Below, one piece after another: positions 23,340-37,139 of a stretch of 64,000 nucleotides of DNA. Under the pieces are notes generated by a model. It made no database searches, had not been told where the DNA came from, and worked only from the letters and a program-made list of their open reading frames with translations. Numbering within the stretch: position 1 is the first letter of the stretch; each line of letters starts with the position of its first letter. Source of the stretch: Lineus longissimus (taxonomy: Eukaryota; Nemertea; Pilidiophora; Heteronemertea; Lineidae); NCBI RefSeq assembly GCF_910592395.1, contig NC_088317.1, positions 9,054,001 to 9,118,000 on the forward strand, read 5' to 3'. The position numbers were made by a program, and so were the translations under genes.

Positions 23340-26300
23340 AGAACACTAACACCTAAGAACGAATGTCCTCCAATTCAGAACAAAGTTCCATCGGAAGAAC
23401 CAATGAACAAACTTCCAGCGGAAGAAAATACTAACAGTTCTATTAATACTTCACAACTCACAGAAAAAGAGGAAGATTTTTTGTCAATGGCAGAAAAAAA
23501 AAGAAATAGAGATAGTAAACAAATTTGGAAGTAAGGAAAAAAAACATTTACCTTCAGATTTTGTAACTGTGCAATTTATACAACCACAAGTAGTAACAGA
23601 CTTGTTGAATAAAAAAGAGAAATTTGTTGAGATTTTGTCACTTCTAAAAAGCTATAATTTTAAGATAAGTATTAATGTGGAAGTTAACTTCTCTAAAGCT
23701 TCTTGTTTAAAGAATAACACCAAAATTCTTCATGAAATTCAATCTCCATTTGAAGTTGTTTTTTAAAAATCAAAACTAGAAGTTGCCGTACATAAATGTT
23801 TGGATTACATCACACTACAAATCGAAGAGAGATATTTTAAAGAAAGTGGACTGTCACTTAAAAAGATAAACAGAGCGGATTTATTTCTAGTTGCGTACAT
23901 AGATACCAAAGGTGTACACTTCATTAAACTTCCTTTCAAATCTAGTTCGATAATTAATATACAATGTAATGACGAGAAGTGTTTTTTGTGGAGTTTGTTA
24001 GCAGCACTTTATGAACCAACTAATAACCATTGTAATTCTAGCTCCTACGGGATATATGAAGGTAAAATAAAAATATATAGTTTTCCAGTATGTGTAAAAA
24101 AGATGTGCCAAAAATTGAGAGGAATAATTTGAAGATTAATATATTTGGGTCGGTGAGGGCTAATAAGCAATTAAATAATCTGTTAGATTACACTTTGGAA
24201 CCACTATATCTATTTGATAATTTTGAGGATGAAAACGTAATATATATTTTGTACTACCAATAACATTATATGCTACTTAAAAATATATCTGTGTTTTTTC
24301 GTAATAATAGCAGTCATACAAAATATTTATGTAGAAGGTGTATGAATGCTTTTGATAGGGAAATAACTCTAGTTATACACAAAAAGAAAGTCGGGGTACA
24401 TGGTTATTGCGAAGTCAAAATGCCAAAGAAGGGAAGAACATCAGCAAACCTAAAATTTAAAAACCACGCGTTTAAAAAAAGGGTTCCTTTCGTGATGTTC
24501 GCCGATTTCGAAGCAACTAGTGATAATTCAAAAGATTCAGAGGGTGTTCTAGAAAAGTTACTGATGAGGGATCAGAAAAAAAACTAAGCGATTAAAAATC
24601 CAAAAAGCCTCTGGGGTGGGATGTTATATTCATTCAGATTATCCAGAACTATTCGAAAGCGCATATTTTTCATACCGCAGTGAGGATGTGGTCGATTGGT
24701 TTTGTGAATGGTTAATGCAGTAGGAAGATGAATTTGGGAAACTTTTGAATACAGAAGTAGAAATGGAATAGACTAACGAAGAGCAGGAAAAGTTTGAGTT
24801 GGATAAGAAAACCCGAAACCGATATTATTGTGGTAAAGATAATAAGAATAATGAAAAGTTAGACAGGGATCATGATCATTACATCTTTTCATTAAAACAC
24901 TGGTTAAAATAACATTGATTAAGAAGATAAAAGGTAACACACTAAAACTCCTTCCCAAATCAGCTGAGGACTATATTTCCTTTCAGTTTGGTTGTTTTCA
25001 GTTTTTAGATTCCTTTAGATTTCTGCAATCCAGTTTGGACAACATCACAAAATCAATGGTAGATTGTGAGTTCAAAATCACCAGGAAGTTTTATCCAGAC
25101 AATGAAGACTTCAAATTACTAAGAAAGAAAGGTTCTGTACCATATTATTTTTACACCTCACAAGAAAGTTACAATGAAGAAAAACTCAGAGAAGATATGT
25201 TTTTTAATGATTTGGAAAATGAAATGGAATCTCCGGAGGTGTATCAAAAAGCAAAGGAGATTTGGGATCACTTCAAGGTGAAAGAAAGTGGGAGTTGGGA
25301 CCATGGAAAATGTATATATTTGTACCTAAAATCTGATGAGTTACTTTTGGCAGACCTTTTTGAAAAAATTTAGAGATGTCAATTTAAACTATTTTGAAAT
25401 CGATCCTTGTCATTGTTATTCCGCTCCTGGTCTCACTTGGCAAGCTTGACTGAAATATACAGGCATCAATCTCGATCTACTAACTGAAGTTGATTCTTTT
25501 CTGCTATTTGAAAAAAGCAATAAGAGGTGGAATTTCTGGGGTGATGTGAACTAGATATTTCAAAGCTGATGATCAAAAATAAAGTTTAAATCGTTGAATT
25601 TTCCGTATTGTCCGGAATCATTATTTATTCCCTACGAGGAATTGAGTGATTACCAGAATGAATTGCTGGGGGATGAGAAGAGACCAAAGGTTGAGAAACT
25701 TATCTTATCAGAAAAATAACAAAAACTACATAGTATATTACAGGATTTTATAATTTTACCTAAAGCAAGGAATGGTGTTGAAAGAAATTCACGATGTCAT
25801 AAGTTTTAGGCAGAAAAAGTGGTTGGGAAAATATATCGATTTCAACACCAAACAGAGAATGGTGGCCAAAACAGACTTTGAGAAAGATTTTTTCAAATTA
25901 ATGAACAACGCGTTTTATGGAAAAAACGGTGAAAAACATAAGGAACAGGAAGGATGTTGAGTAGGTGACAGACCCCGACGTTGCAATGAGGAAACACGCC
26001 AATCCTAAATTCGATTCGGAAGTTATCTTTGACGAGGATTTGGTTGCAATTATGATGAGAAAAACAAGTATGGTGTTCAACAAACCATTTCACATTTGGG
26101 TGACAGTTCTAGAACTATCTAAATTACTAATGTACAAATTCTACTACGATACTTTACAACCACACTTTGGGGAGAAAAACACAGAGTTGCTCTATATTGA
26201 CACTGATAGTTTTGTCTTAAGTTAAAGACTGACGATTTGACAAAATACCTTACAATTCTCAAATAACATTTCGACTTCAGTAACTATCCAAAAGATAATC

Positions 26301-26770
26301 CAATGTATGATAGGAGTAAAGTGAAAGTCCCATGATATTTTAAAGATGAATTGGCTGGGGATGAAATTAAAGATCTTATTGTTTTGAAAGGTAAAATGTA
26401 TGCCTATAAAACTGAGACATCTGAGTCAAAAAGGTTAAAGGGAATAAGTAAACATGTGGTAAAAACTGGTATTTCATTTGACGACTACTACAGTTCGTTG
26501 GTTGATAAAAAAACATGGTATAATGATATGAGGGTGCTGAGATCTGACAAGCACAATATGTTTGTAGAGGAAGTTAATAAAAGAAGTTTATATTTAACTC
26601 AGGGTCAATTTAAAAAGTTGGGGGAGAAGTATTCAGAATATTATGATAAAATATATGATACTGGAAAATGTCCAATGTTTAAAATTTATCTTAGAACCAA
26701 CCCAAAAATTTGTTATGGAAGAATGCAAGAACAAGATCGTGAGGAGGAAAAATCTATTAACTTAGAATGA
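23340..26770 (+). pseudogene. Old Polinton relic: protein-primed family B DNA polymerase
   Basis: A chain of fragments collinear with the young polymerase, with many stops and frameshifts. The exonuclease I motif (FADFEA) is near 24500. A DHDH remnant of the endonuclease VII-like zinc region is near 24865. YISFQFGCFQFLDS begins at about 24972. A degraded exonuclease III motif (YLKSDELLLADLF) is near 25325, and NNAFYGK near 25900. YIDTDSF (motif C) is at 26198-26218. The stretch holding polymerase motif A is deleted (about 25555-25590). Some blocks are about 70% identical to the young polymerase by eye, so this is a different Polinton family, not a recent copy. It lies in the 34 kb DGK intron. 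Confidence 0.85.
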
Positions 26771-26894
26771 TTAAATTATGTTCATGACCTCCATGAGGAA
26801 ATGTTCATTAATAAACATCTGGAGGTTCTGGGGACGGTTATTGTTTTAAACGGAAACGATATAAGAGAAAATGTAAAAATATATTTATTAACTT

Positions 26895-27025
26895 CATGCA
26901 CATTTTTGAGTATAAATACTGTTCAAAATGTAAAATCAGAAAACCTTATGAGCATTATGATGAAAAAAAGTAAAACCAAAAATGGGTTACATGGTTATTG
27001 TAAAGATTGCTGTAGGAACAATTTG
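26895..27025 (+). pseudogene. Old Polinton relic: CxxC zinc-motif protein fragment
   Basis: One frame reads YKYCSKCKIRKPYEHY. After a frameshift another reads KTKNGLHGYCKDCCRNN. Together they make a C-x2-C...C-x2-C unit like the one in the young Polinton zinc/HNH gene (62236-62727). Here it is on the polymerase strand. The downstream HNH part is missing, so the relic ends here. Confidence 0.55.
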
Positions 27026-27059
27026 CAATCTAGCCTAATCTCATATGGCATGTCTGGCT

Positions 27060-30000
27060 GACCTACCACAGCAGGTGTTGCGGAATTTGTTATCGTTACT
27101 CCTGCCTGTAAGTGGCACATCATCTGACAAAATCAGAGTGTACTCAATGTAGGCCTAATGGCAATGCTTCAGATGAAGACCTGATCGGTCCTGTCGGATG
27201 CTTGTTTCTATATTGCAATATTGTAGTTGATCAAAAGATGGTGTTTATTCTAGTTTAACCCCCTGTGTGTCTGCATTGGTGCAGGATGTAACTGCTTTTT
27301 CGGACTGTTTGTTTATAGTAGGCCTATGTGAAAAAAACATTTCTTTTTTTTGATAGTTTTTTTAATCAGACTGGTTTAAACATGTACCTTGCTTTTTAAG
27401 TTAGGCCTGTAAACAATAATGACGTAGGGGCCTTGAAGGCTTTAATCAATATTGTTCTGCCCTGCGAAGAGCGATCGTGTGCAAAGCGGTGGGACAGAAT
27501 GGGGTACAACTAGATTACCTGGGCTCACTGTCATCCATCCGAATTTGACCACCCCCACTATTAGGAGAGGAGCGACGATATATAATAAAAAAGTGAGGTA
27601 GGGGGCGGAGGACCACATGGAATCAGAGGACCCCTAATCTCCATTTGGCGGGTGGCGGGGTTCCCGGAATCACTCGTGGCCAGCTTATCTAACATATTAT
27701 TACTCATTTATTAGGGGCCTATTACTAGCTTTAACCTTGGGCTGAAGTTTTCCCAGCTTGGATGTGTTCACTGCCTGAACTAGTGGGCCTAATACCCACC
27801 CTGACAATATCGCACCCGTTTAGCCATCACCACCTAATTTGCAGGCTTGGATTGGTTAAAGGCTTACGAGTTGCTTGCTTACATTTCATTGATCCATTGG
27901 TATTTAAAGCCCCTTATTTCTATTTTCTATTTTTTGCATGAAAAACACGTTTTCGGGATTGGTTGAGGAACACGACCTGCTCTTGTTGGGTCGTCGCTAA
28001 CGCAGTGCAGACCCTTATTGTCAGTTTTTCCGTGGATATGTCTGTGGCAGCATATGCCTAGCAACCATGCCTAGCAACGGCCATTTTTACTTAGAAAAAA
28101 ATCTTTGAATCATTTTTTCGAAATTCGCTTCCTACGAATTGTGCGGAATACATCAAGCCTCTTTGTCACCAATTTTCAGCAAAATCGGAGTAAAAGTGTA
28201 GGCGGTGAATCGATTTGTTTCCTCTGGGTGACCAATAACTCTTACTGAGGAGTCCCGAATGGAAGGAGTTGCGAGTGATTTGACAGGATTCCCCATGAAG
28301 CACTTATGAATAATCAATTTCAATCTTTATTTGTTACAATGATATTCTAATGAAGAAGTCAGCCAATCTATACTGCATCTGGACAATTTCATTATGAAAC
28401 ATAGAATGGTGTCGGCGTTGAATAATAAGGATGCTTACCTGAAGAAAGTGATCAAGATGTCAAATGGTGTTTTGAAACTTTCATTTGACTCCATAGCGAA
28501 ACGATTGATGATTCAGTCCAAATCAATCCCCTATTAACCAGGGTCAGAATTATGCTATGACTGAGCCATTCGAAATGCTGACACCATGGCGACATCCTGA
28601 AAACTTTGCTTCAATGACCAATCGACCTCCTCCACTTTTGGAAAGTTGGAAAGGGAACATACGCAGACCTAATAACTTTTATAACATGTAGATGGTCTCA
28701 TCAATCCGGAACGTGCCGTTTTTAATGAAATGTTGACCGGTTCCTAGAGTCTGTTTGGGTCGGACACATAGTTTTTAATTAGTGGTTGTGGCAGTGAGAT
28801 TTGATTGATCTTTGATTATTATTCAAAAGTTACACGACATGCCAATGTCAAGTCTGTGATAACAGGGAGTAATGCCATAAGTTGACTTTCACATGCTGGA
28901 CTCAGCCTACGCAATGTTAGCTTATAAAATTGGTGAAAAGTAGTTTCGTAAACATCGATAAGCAGACCTAATGATATTGACAGTCTTATGAATTAGTAGA
29001 GAAAGTCGGACAAAATAAATTGTGAAAAAGTTATAAAATACGCTAACATAATGATAACCCACAAATCAAAATCAGTGGTCCATTCCCATTATTACCGGCC
29101 TGATGATTTAGAATGACATCATAAGCAGCCCGTCAAGCAGGTCAAGATTAATTATTTCTTTCAGAAGTAACCTGCTTAATGCCATTTTACACCTGTAAAT
29201 AGGTTACCGATAGACTCAGGAATGCAAGATAATTTTCAAAAGCCACTATTGACATTCTCCCAGTGCTAACACATAAAAACAATGGATCGTCGTCCGCTTG
29301 TTGTAAAAATGATCTAAAGAACGATTTATGAAGCCGGTGTAAAAGTAGAAAGTGTCCCTCCTTGAAAAAGTGTCCGGGCCTATTTATGGCACATGGTTCT
29401 ATAGAGGCCATGACCGTCAATATCTCCAGCGCATAATATAATCCTTTGTTCCCGGAAAGTTTATCGTAGGACATTTTAAACGTCTACACAGGCACCCCAT
29501 TCAGCCATGTCAGCAACACATTGAGTGCATTCGATCTAATCCACTAATCCACATACCCATATTGCACCAAGGGTAATGAACCCAGTAAGACAGGTAAACT
29601 TAACACAGCAGGCAGGTGGTGTCTGTGTTGCAATAGCAGATGTCTAGGAGGAAGGCCGCGGAGTGCAATCAATCAGCTTATCTGACCTATTATAAACATC
29701 CAGCTGAGAGGCATTCCACCTATTTCGCTCAACTTTGGCTAACGGGGTCTGGCTGTCATGAGCAACATCAGATGAATAAAGTAGGCCTATCCTCTCTCCT
29801 TCGATTCCCACAGTAAGGAACGGCAGTGTAACTTATTCGTTTATCCGAAATGAAGAAGAAACTAGACTAGGCATTTTGTCGCAAAACATCCAAATACATG
29901 TCGAATCTGCAAGGGGCGCGTTAACGGTAATGTTGCAAAATGAATGTAAAAATTGGTCGCATTGGTCATAAATATTGTCTTATTTTTCAAGATGAGTGTA

Positions 30001-30100
30001 TGTTGATGATAAGACAACGTAAACCAATGACAGACAAGTAATTCTTAAACCTTGCAAGTGTTTTGGGGTCCTTGAAACTCCTTATATTTATCAATGAAAC
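27060..30100. other. Intron sequence, no feature seen
   Basis: About 3 kb without domain-like frames, arrays or terminal repeats. Scattered 'taggcctac' words, common across the window, occur here too. It is read as part of the 34 kb DGK intron. Confidence 0.5.
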
Positions 30101-30109
30101 CTTATTCCC

Positions 30110-30960
30110 ACCTAAGGTTTTGACCGGGCCGTCCAAAACTCCCCATTTTTTGACGGGCCCTTCCCTTTAAGGTGAGTACAAATTAAACTTGAATCCAAAA
30201 TTCCAAATTTATCGAAACATTGAACTTTAAAAAAATTAAGTTCCTCTTTTCTGTTGTTGCTGTACATAATCTTGAATTGTATTGACCGGTTCCACACTTT
30301 GACTTGGATTGTATTGGAAATGCTTGATATAAAACAATTAAGGTGAATACAAATTGAACTAGAATCCAAATTTATTCTCAATTTAATAATCAAAAGATGG
30401 AAAATAAAAAAATTACCTTACTCTTTTTAGTTGTTGCTGCATATATCTTTAATTGTATTGACCGGTCCCACACTTTGACTTGGATTGTATTGGAAATGCT
30501 TGATATTTAGGTGAGTACAAATTGAACCATAATCAAAATTTATTCTCAATTTAATAATCAAAAGATGGAAAATAAAACAAATTACCTTACTCTTTTTAGT
30601 TGTTGCTGCATATATCTTTAATTGTATTGACTGGTTCCACACTTTGACTTGGATTGTATTGGAAATGTTTGATATAAAATATTTAAGGTGAGTAAAAATT
30701 GAAATCGAATCCAAAGTTATTCTCAATATAATAATTGAAACATGGAAACTAAAAAAAATTACCTTACTCTTTTCAGTTGTTGATGCAGATATCTTTAATT
30801 GAGTTGACTGGTCCCACACTTTAACCTTGATTGGAAATGGATAAAAAAATGAAGGTGAGTACAAATTGAACTAGAATCCAAACTTATTATCAATTAATCG
30901 AAACATGGAAACTAAAAATTTGTTTGCTCTTTTCAGTTGTTCCTGCACATAATGGACTGG
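30110..30960. repeat. Tandem array, ~170 bp period, 5 units, with splice-site-like motifs
   Basis: Anchors of the 'aggtgagtaca' type recur at about 30171, 30341, 30509, 30685 and 30852. Each unit also has 'ctctttt.agttgttgctgca' and 'cacactttgacttggattg'. Most units thus carry an acceptor-like T-rich/AG site and a donor-like GGTGAGTA on the plus strand, about 85-90 bp apart. The DGK transcript runs on the other strand. No reading frame is kept between units, so coding is unlikely. Confidence 0.75.
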
Positions 30961-31247
30961 TCCCACATGACTATGGCGCAATTGTCCAATTTCAGCTAAG
31001 CCTAAATCAAAATAATATCAATAAAATGCAAAAATATCATCCCATCATTTCCAATCCATTAATTCAGGGCCAAAATGAAAACAAACATAATTAAAGGCAC
31101 AACAAACACGTCATTGTATGTAACAATGCAGTCTTTTTTGCTCTTGTTTCATTTTGGTCTCAACATGGCTTCCTCCGACTGGTCAATGCTGGTGCGCACG
31201 ATGATATATAATTTATTGAAACTACCTAAAACTTACGGAGGGTTCCA

Positions 31248-31328
31248 TCATGGGGGGGGGGGGGGTCCCCTCCATCGCACTGGGTAAACATGTAGTAAGT
31301 ACAGGGGTTTGGGGGGGGGGTCTCCCCC
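31248..31328 (+). other. Two long G tracts (G-quadruplex potential)
   Basis: Runs of about 14 G near 31251-31264 and 10 G near 31311-31320 lie about 50 bp apart, each followed by a C-rich segment. Either G-quadruplex or hairpin folding is possible. Such runs are also error-prone in sequencing. Confidence 0.5.
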
Positions 31329-31499
31329 ATTGTAACTTCGCTCTCACCGGAGCCAAATTGCTTTTCATGTATGATCCAGTCTTATTTTTTTCTCCCGTTC
31401 TCAAGTTGATTCAATTTCGCATTCATACTATTTGGCAGTTCTCATCCTGTGGTGTATGCCTGGTCTCTAGCCAGGCAGAGTGCAGCGAGTGGTGGAGCC

Positions 31500-33650
31500 T
31501 TGCTTGACCTGACCTTGTTGTCCTTGGACTAAATCTTTAGCAGGCCCTACTCACAGTCTAGGACTAAAATGAATAATGATAGGCCTACATACAATTCTTG
31601 ACGCTTTTGAAATTGAAGTAGCCTACTAATAGACCGTATGCGAAAATAAATCCGGCCATCTTTTCACAGGCAGCGTACGTTTACCATGACATAAAAGTCA
31701 TGTTTTAAATCAAATCATCACCAAAAGCATTTATTATTCCAAATATCATGAACATTGAAAGGCATTGACAACTTGAAGAAAATTGCTTGAACAAGCTTGT
31801 AATGTAGGCCTTTATTTTTACTTTTATTTTTATGCCGTGGTCAACAAATGTTCCCTGTGAAAAGGGTCGTTTCAAAATGGCCAAAGTTTATTTTCGCAGT
31901 GTGTCTATTACTATTATTAGAGATGGCAAATCATCATGAAGCTATGAAATCGGTATAGGCCTAATAGTTCCCGCTAAACCTTTTTTTTCAATGCATTGCA
32001 GTTGCACGGAACGATTGAATGCATGCAGTTTCCACATGTGTCACACACACTTCACACTTCCGCCGGTTCCGGCTTGAAAATGTTGCCATTCGGCTCAAAA
32101 ATGATGACACCTCTTCAACACCCTTCCAATCTATGAAACATGTATTCAATTATGTTTGCAACATGTCTACTTACCCTTTTAAGAAAAGAATCAATTATTT
32201 TTGACGCTTTTTGTAAAAGTCTGAGTCGTCTTCATTCAACAGCTGCACGTGCATGTAAAAAGGACGCGAAGCACAGCACGCCCACCGTGTCAACACTGTG
32301 TCACGTTGACCTAGATTTCTAAACCAAGTCACGTGTTGTGATTTATGATCATTTCTGGGAATATTTCTTGGAACATTACTAGAAGAAAATGCGAGCACAG
32401 TGTAAAAACCAGCTCGGGACCATACCCAATCATCCTTTGATGAAATCGGGGCTTAAAAATTAAAATTAAAATTTCTTTATTGACTTTAAACATGCTGTTG
32501 GACTACATCTTGCTCATTTATCTGGCTCTTTTTGGTACAGGGCCTGAGAAGCCATCATTAAAGGAAATCAATAGCCAATACGCCTATAAAAATGGGGAGT
32601 TTTGTTAGGCCCGGCTCAAACCTAAGGTGGGAAAACGCTCTCATTCATTAATCTAGGCAGTTTCGATGACACTAGACAGTTTCACTTTTTTTTTTTTATC
32701 CCATGAATAGCAATTTAGCCTTCATAATGCATTGTATCAAACAATCGATATATCAGACGATCAACCACTATCATGGCTGCCGTAAATTCAGTAGTATTTG
32801 TTACATGACATCTCATTCAAACCACTGCTTATCTTCTTTTGTTGTATTCCTGATTGGCCCCCTTTAAGCCCCTACTTCCTCAGTATGTACCCCAAGTCTC
32901 AAGATGGCTTGTCACATGGTTGGTCTACGCGAAACTGCTGCATCTTCATTATGATTATGATTTTGCTTGTGACACGCTGCTAAATACAAATTATTTTAGT
33001 TCAAATTTGTTCGGTCCAATCATGGCAAATTGGTTCAATGCTGCTCAAGAGAGACGGGATAGTATTATTACTCACATCTTGTAGTTTGTTCGTTGTCCAC
33101 TAGGGTGTAGAAATTTGGTCATTAATGGAACTCAAGCCAATTTGCTCGCGCAATCGGCGTTGGGATTATGATAATGATTTTGCTTCTGAAACGCTGCTAA
33201 ATACAAATGATTTTTCTAGTTATGTTGGCATTATATATCGGGGGCGGTTCTAAAATTTAAAGTGATTTAATAATTGAATAATTAGAGCCTACATCCAACC
33301 AACGGCAATGAAATATGCGACTCCGAGGGAGCTACCTGGTGACGAGTGTGCGAGATGGTTGGTGACGAGAATACTAATCACCCCGCAAAATCAGCGCCAT
33401 TTTGAAATCAAAAGTGCGACAAAAAAAATTGTTGGTATATGGATTGGATTGACCAAATAAGGAACATATTTCCCCACGTGTATATCTTACGCACCCCGTC
33501 CTAACGGGGGGCCTATAATCCTATCGAATCAAGAGTTCAAAATATTGGTACCCTGGCACATTTCCTGGTACAGCTGCAGCAAATTCTGATTCAAATGCAA
33601 CAATTTTGCTGGAACTACTTTCCACCAGCTCCAGTACAAACCATCAGCTG
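31500..33650. other. Intron sequence, little seen
   Basis: No domain-like frames. A ~60 bp direct repeat (around 'cacgctgctaaatacaaat' near 32975 and 'aacgctgctaaatacaaatg' near 33195) is the only structure noticed. Confidence 0.4.
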
Positions 33651-33659
33651 CAAAGCCAG

Positions 33660-33850
33660 CGCAGCTAAAAACAAATCACTAATAAGCGAGATATTGCACT
33701 TTTTACCTTTTCAGATTTGGCCCCCTGGTGGCCTGGTGGAAAATCAGATCGAACCAAAATTATCTGACCTAATTAGTCAAGTGTACTTAGTTTCAAGTTC
33801 ATAGCTTTAGTGGTTAAGATGAGTGTCACATGTACACTCCTATGGCCAAT
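33660..33850. repeat. Dispersed repeat D, partial copy
   Basis: It carries the family D blocks 'cactaataagcgagatattgcac', 'ggccccctggtgg' and 'catagctttag.ggttaag'. It is a single truncated unit. Confidence 0.55.
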
Positions 33851-34587
33851 TTAGGACATATGTGACTCGCCATACAAAAAGGTACCTCCGCGCAGTAATG
33901 CATCATTAAAAAAAAATGACAATTCAAAGTTAGCGCCTGAAACTCACATGTGCCCAATTAGATAGTTTGTTCAACAAGTGGCACTATTTTAAGAACTCTA
34001 TACAAAACAGGGAATCCCCAATTACGACCGCGTTTTGGCGTACAGAATCTTGAATTATTTTGAAATTTAACTCATGAAAACTGAGAAACCAAGTTGTTTA
34101 GGACTGGTAGTGTTAATTTAGGTCAACTAAGGTGCTGCCACCTCTTGGTGTGTTTTTAAATAATGGAACTCATCAGTCAGTGAGCTGAGAGCCAACTTGG
34201 AAGATCACCACCTATTTCTATCCAACCATATTCTCTGTTTTTAATCCCAAATTATTCAAACAACCAACAGCATTATATCAGGTAACATCTTAGCTATATT
34301 CACATGTAATCGTTTGAAAGAGGTGATATTATTTAGACCTATTTCACTAGTTCTACAATTGCCACTCCCTTCCCCATACACTTTCCTGCATTATCTGAAG
34401 CATGTGCAGTGAGTGTGTACTGTATCTATTCAGTCCATAGTTTAATAATAATTTATAGTAGATTCCCTCTTCTCTTCATTTGCTCAAATGTACTACTTGC
34501 CAAGCTCTGGAGGCAATCACGTACATAAGTGATACATTTATGTCTTTCACCCTCAAACTTGATGAATATTTTGGGAAGGTTTATAAA

Positions 34588-36997
34588 ACAAGAGGCCCAA
34601 GGGCCTGGCGCTCAGCTGGATGACCTAATAACATAGGACTGAGGGTGTAAAGTAGTAAATATCGGCTTTATACTACTGTCTGAAGGTCAAGAGAACACGA
34701 TATACCACTAAAATTTCCAATGCAGAGCTGCCAGCTGGATGAAATATGATTGAACTAATCAGCCATGGTATGTAAATATTACAGGAGGCAACGGAATATA
34801 TCCCTAGTTCAGTATGTTGTATCGGTAGCTTTACAGAAAAGAAGTGTCAGAGAGGATGAGACTTCTCCATGGACAACTGTGGTATGTCCAGGCTGGGTTG
34901 TACAGCACAAGGATACAAAATGCTGTCTGTAATTGAGAGGTATCCTGATTTAACAGAGGTCAAAATAAATAGAAATGACCAGTTTGGGACTAACACCACT
35001 GTCTTTTTTTTAATAAGGTAAGGTTACAGGAGTCAACAAAATTAATTTTATTGAGAGAAATTGACCTGTCCTGCAGGTGGTTGGAATTTACAATACAAAG
35101 GGTCATGACATTGTGTACTACTGCGTATCCCTAGTGAGTCGATCTATCCTTGGCGCAGACAGGTTCAAATTGGCTACATCTTGAATAGATTGCATTGCGA
35201 TGAAAATCTAATGCAATAAAGGAGCAATATCGAAGAGACAAATTAATCAAACCAATTGTCCACAGACTCAGACCCTGAAATGGCGTGATGTATGCGTGCA
35301 TATAAAAGTATATCAATTGGTCCGATAGAGATGATGAGGCAATGTCAATATGCCTTGTTCCTTAGTCAGCAATATGCCCCTTTTTATACAGAGAAGAAGG
35401 AGAACCCAGATAGGCCTTCACATGTCGGCTTCCAAATGGCTCGAACCAACTGTACTATCACTACTATAAATTTAAAATGCGTGCTCCTCCTACATGTAGC
35501 AATGTCTCGGTCAAAAAGGCACTTAGTCGACAGGCAAGCTAGAAGTTCCCGCACCGTGAGGAGCTCCTTGGTAAGGCCATGTCAGGTTCCGCACGCCTCT
35601 TCATATCCATCAAGTATTGAAAATGAAAGCTGTGGTGAGAACATAAAAAGACCATGGTCACCTTAATTTGAAAATCCCTTCATTTCATAATCAAGGGCTA
35701 CCTCTGACTAAAACAGCACCCATAAACAATTGACCACCAATTTGACCCCAGCTCCTAACTGCGGGAAAACCCAAGTCCAGCAACCAAAAGTACTAAAAAT
35801 ACATTTTTGTTTACATGTCCCCCTACAGCCAGCTGTTCAAAAGGTAATGTTATTCACCCCACAGGGAGTGCAGGTAATTGATTAAGCCCCTGCATAACTT
35901 AGCACTATAACAGCGATGGCTTGGCTTCTGTGGTAAGGAGAATTGACAGTTTTTTTACGGGAGTAACATTATTGTGTTGCTTAAAACGTCTACTTTTTAC
36001 TCATGTAAGAATCCTAGTACTAATAATAACTTCAACTTATTTTCCGCTTATGATAACACAACACGCATCTTTATGATCATGATCTTTCTCAAACTAACTG
36101 AATGACCTAATCGCCTTGAACGCACAACCACATATCAATCCGCCCCGACAATCAACAACAAAGTTTTCGTGCTTTTAGCTGTCAACATCAATGGCTATAA
36201 TATACTCCTGCAGAATAGTAGAATTAATAGAACTAATTTCCGAAATTTCCAATAGTTTGAACACAAATCAGAACATCACCCATCAGCTGGACTCAGATCT
36301 GCATAAATTACGATAAATAATGAGGTCGTCGCTTCAATTTCGCAAAGAAAGTTGACTCCATTCGAAGGTTGTTTTGACCAAATTCCGTTGAACTCATCGT
36401 TATGAGGGCATTTGAACACATTCTCATTGATCTTTTCTATAAACGTGTGAAGTTTCGTACCAAAATACATTTCCGTAAAGGCTTAAATAAGAAAATTTGT
36501 CACTTGCAAATCATCGCTCCGGTAGAAATAAAAAGGTCGCCACCATTTTCTTGATGATAGTTCTCCAGGTAATCTCGGCGGGAAATTTAAAGCGGGGTCA
36601 TCCGGGGTCAAACAACAGTTTTGCTCACTACCGCCAACTGGTGACATAAATCGACACTAATCTATTTTATATCAAAACTTCTGTATCATGAAGACCTTTT
36701 CAACTTTATTTCAAGCTTTTATCTGCTGGAATAGAGCGTCCAAAAATTGTTTTTTCATTTACGCATTTTGCCCCCTGGGGAGCTGAATTTGAGTTGAATC
36801 GTCCAAATTTTTTTCCGTAAGCAACATTTTCTGCGGTGTTTATAAGCAAGACTAGATTTGAAGTGCCTCGGTTGTATGATTACAAAATGCCAAACTTTGT
36901 CTACAGATGGCTGGATGGATGGAAGGATGGATGGAAGGACGGACACCAATTGAATAGCTATTTGACTAGCTCCGCTGACTTTGTCAGCTGAGCTAAA
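34588..36997 (+). mobile_element. Non-autonomous element A, copy 3 (complete)
   Basis: This is the most complete A copy: 5' end acaagaggcccaagggcc, a body nearly identical to copy 1, an ATGG/ACGG tract at about 36905-36950, and the 3' hairpin (arms AGCTC.GCTGAC and GTCAGC.GAGCT, loop TTT) at about 36965-36995. At about 36490-36510 it holds the uninterrupted site where copy 1 carries element B. High identity to copy 1 implies recent spread. No transposase is encoded. Confidence 0.75.
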
Positions 36998-37139
36998 AAT
37001 TATGTCAGGTATGAGATTATAATGGGCCGGTGATCCTCACATTGAATTGAAACCTGTGTGTATAGAAACTACAAATTTAACAACTTCACAATGCACCAGC
37101 AACTCAAAACTGAAAATTTGCTCCCTACTGGTGTTTTTG

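Noticed and set aside
30427-30864. 145-residue minus-strand frame
   Set aside because: It is an internal repeat produced by the ~170 bp array and stops vary between units.
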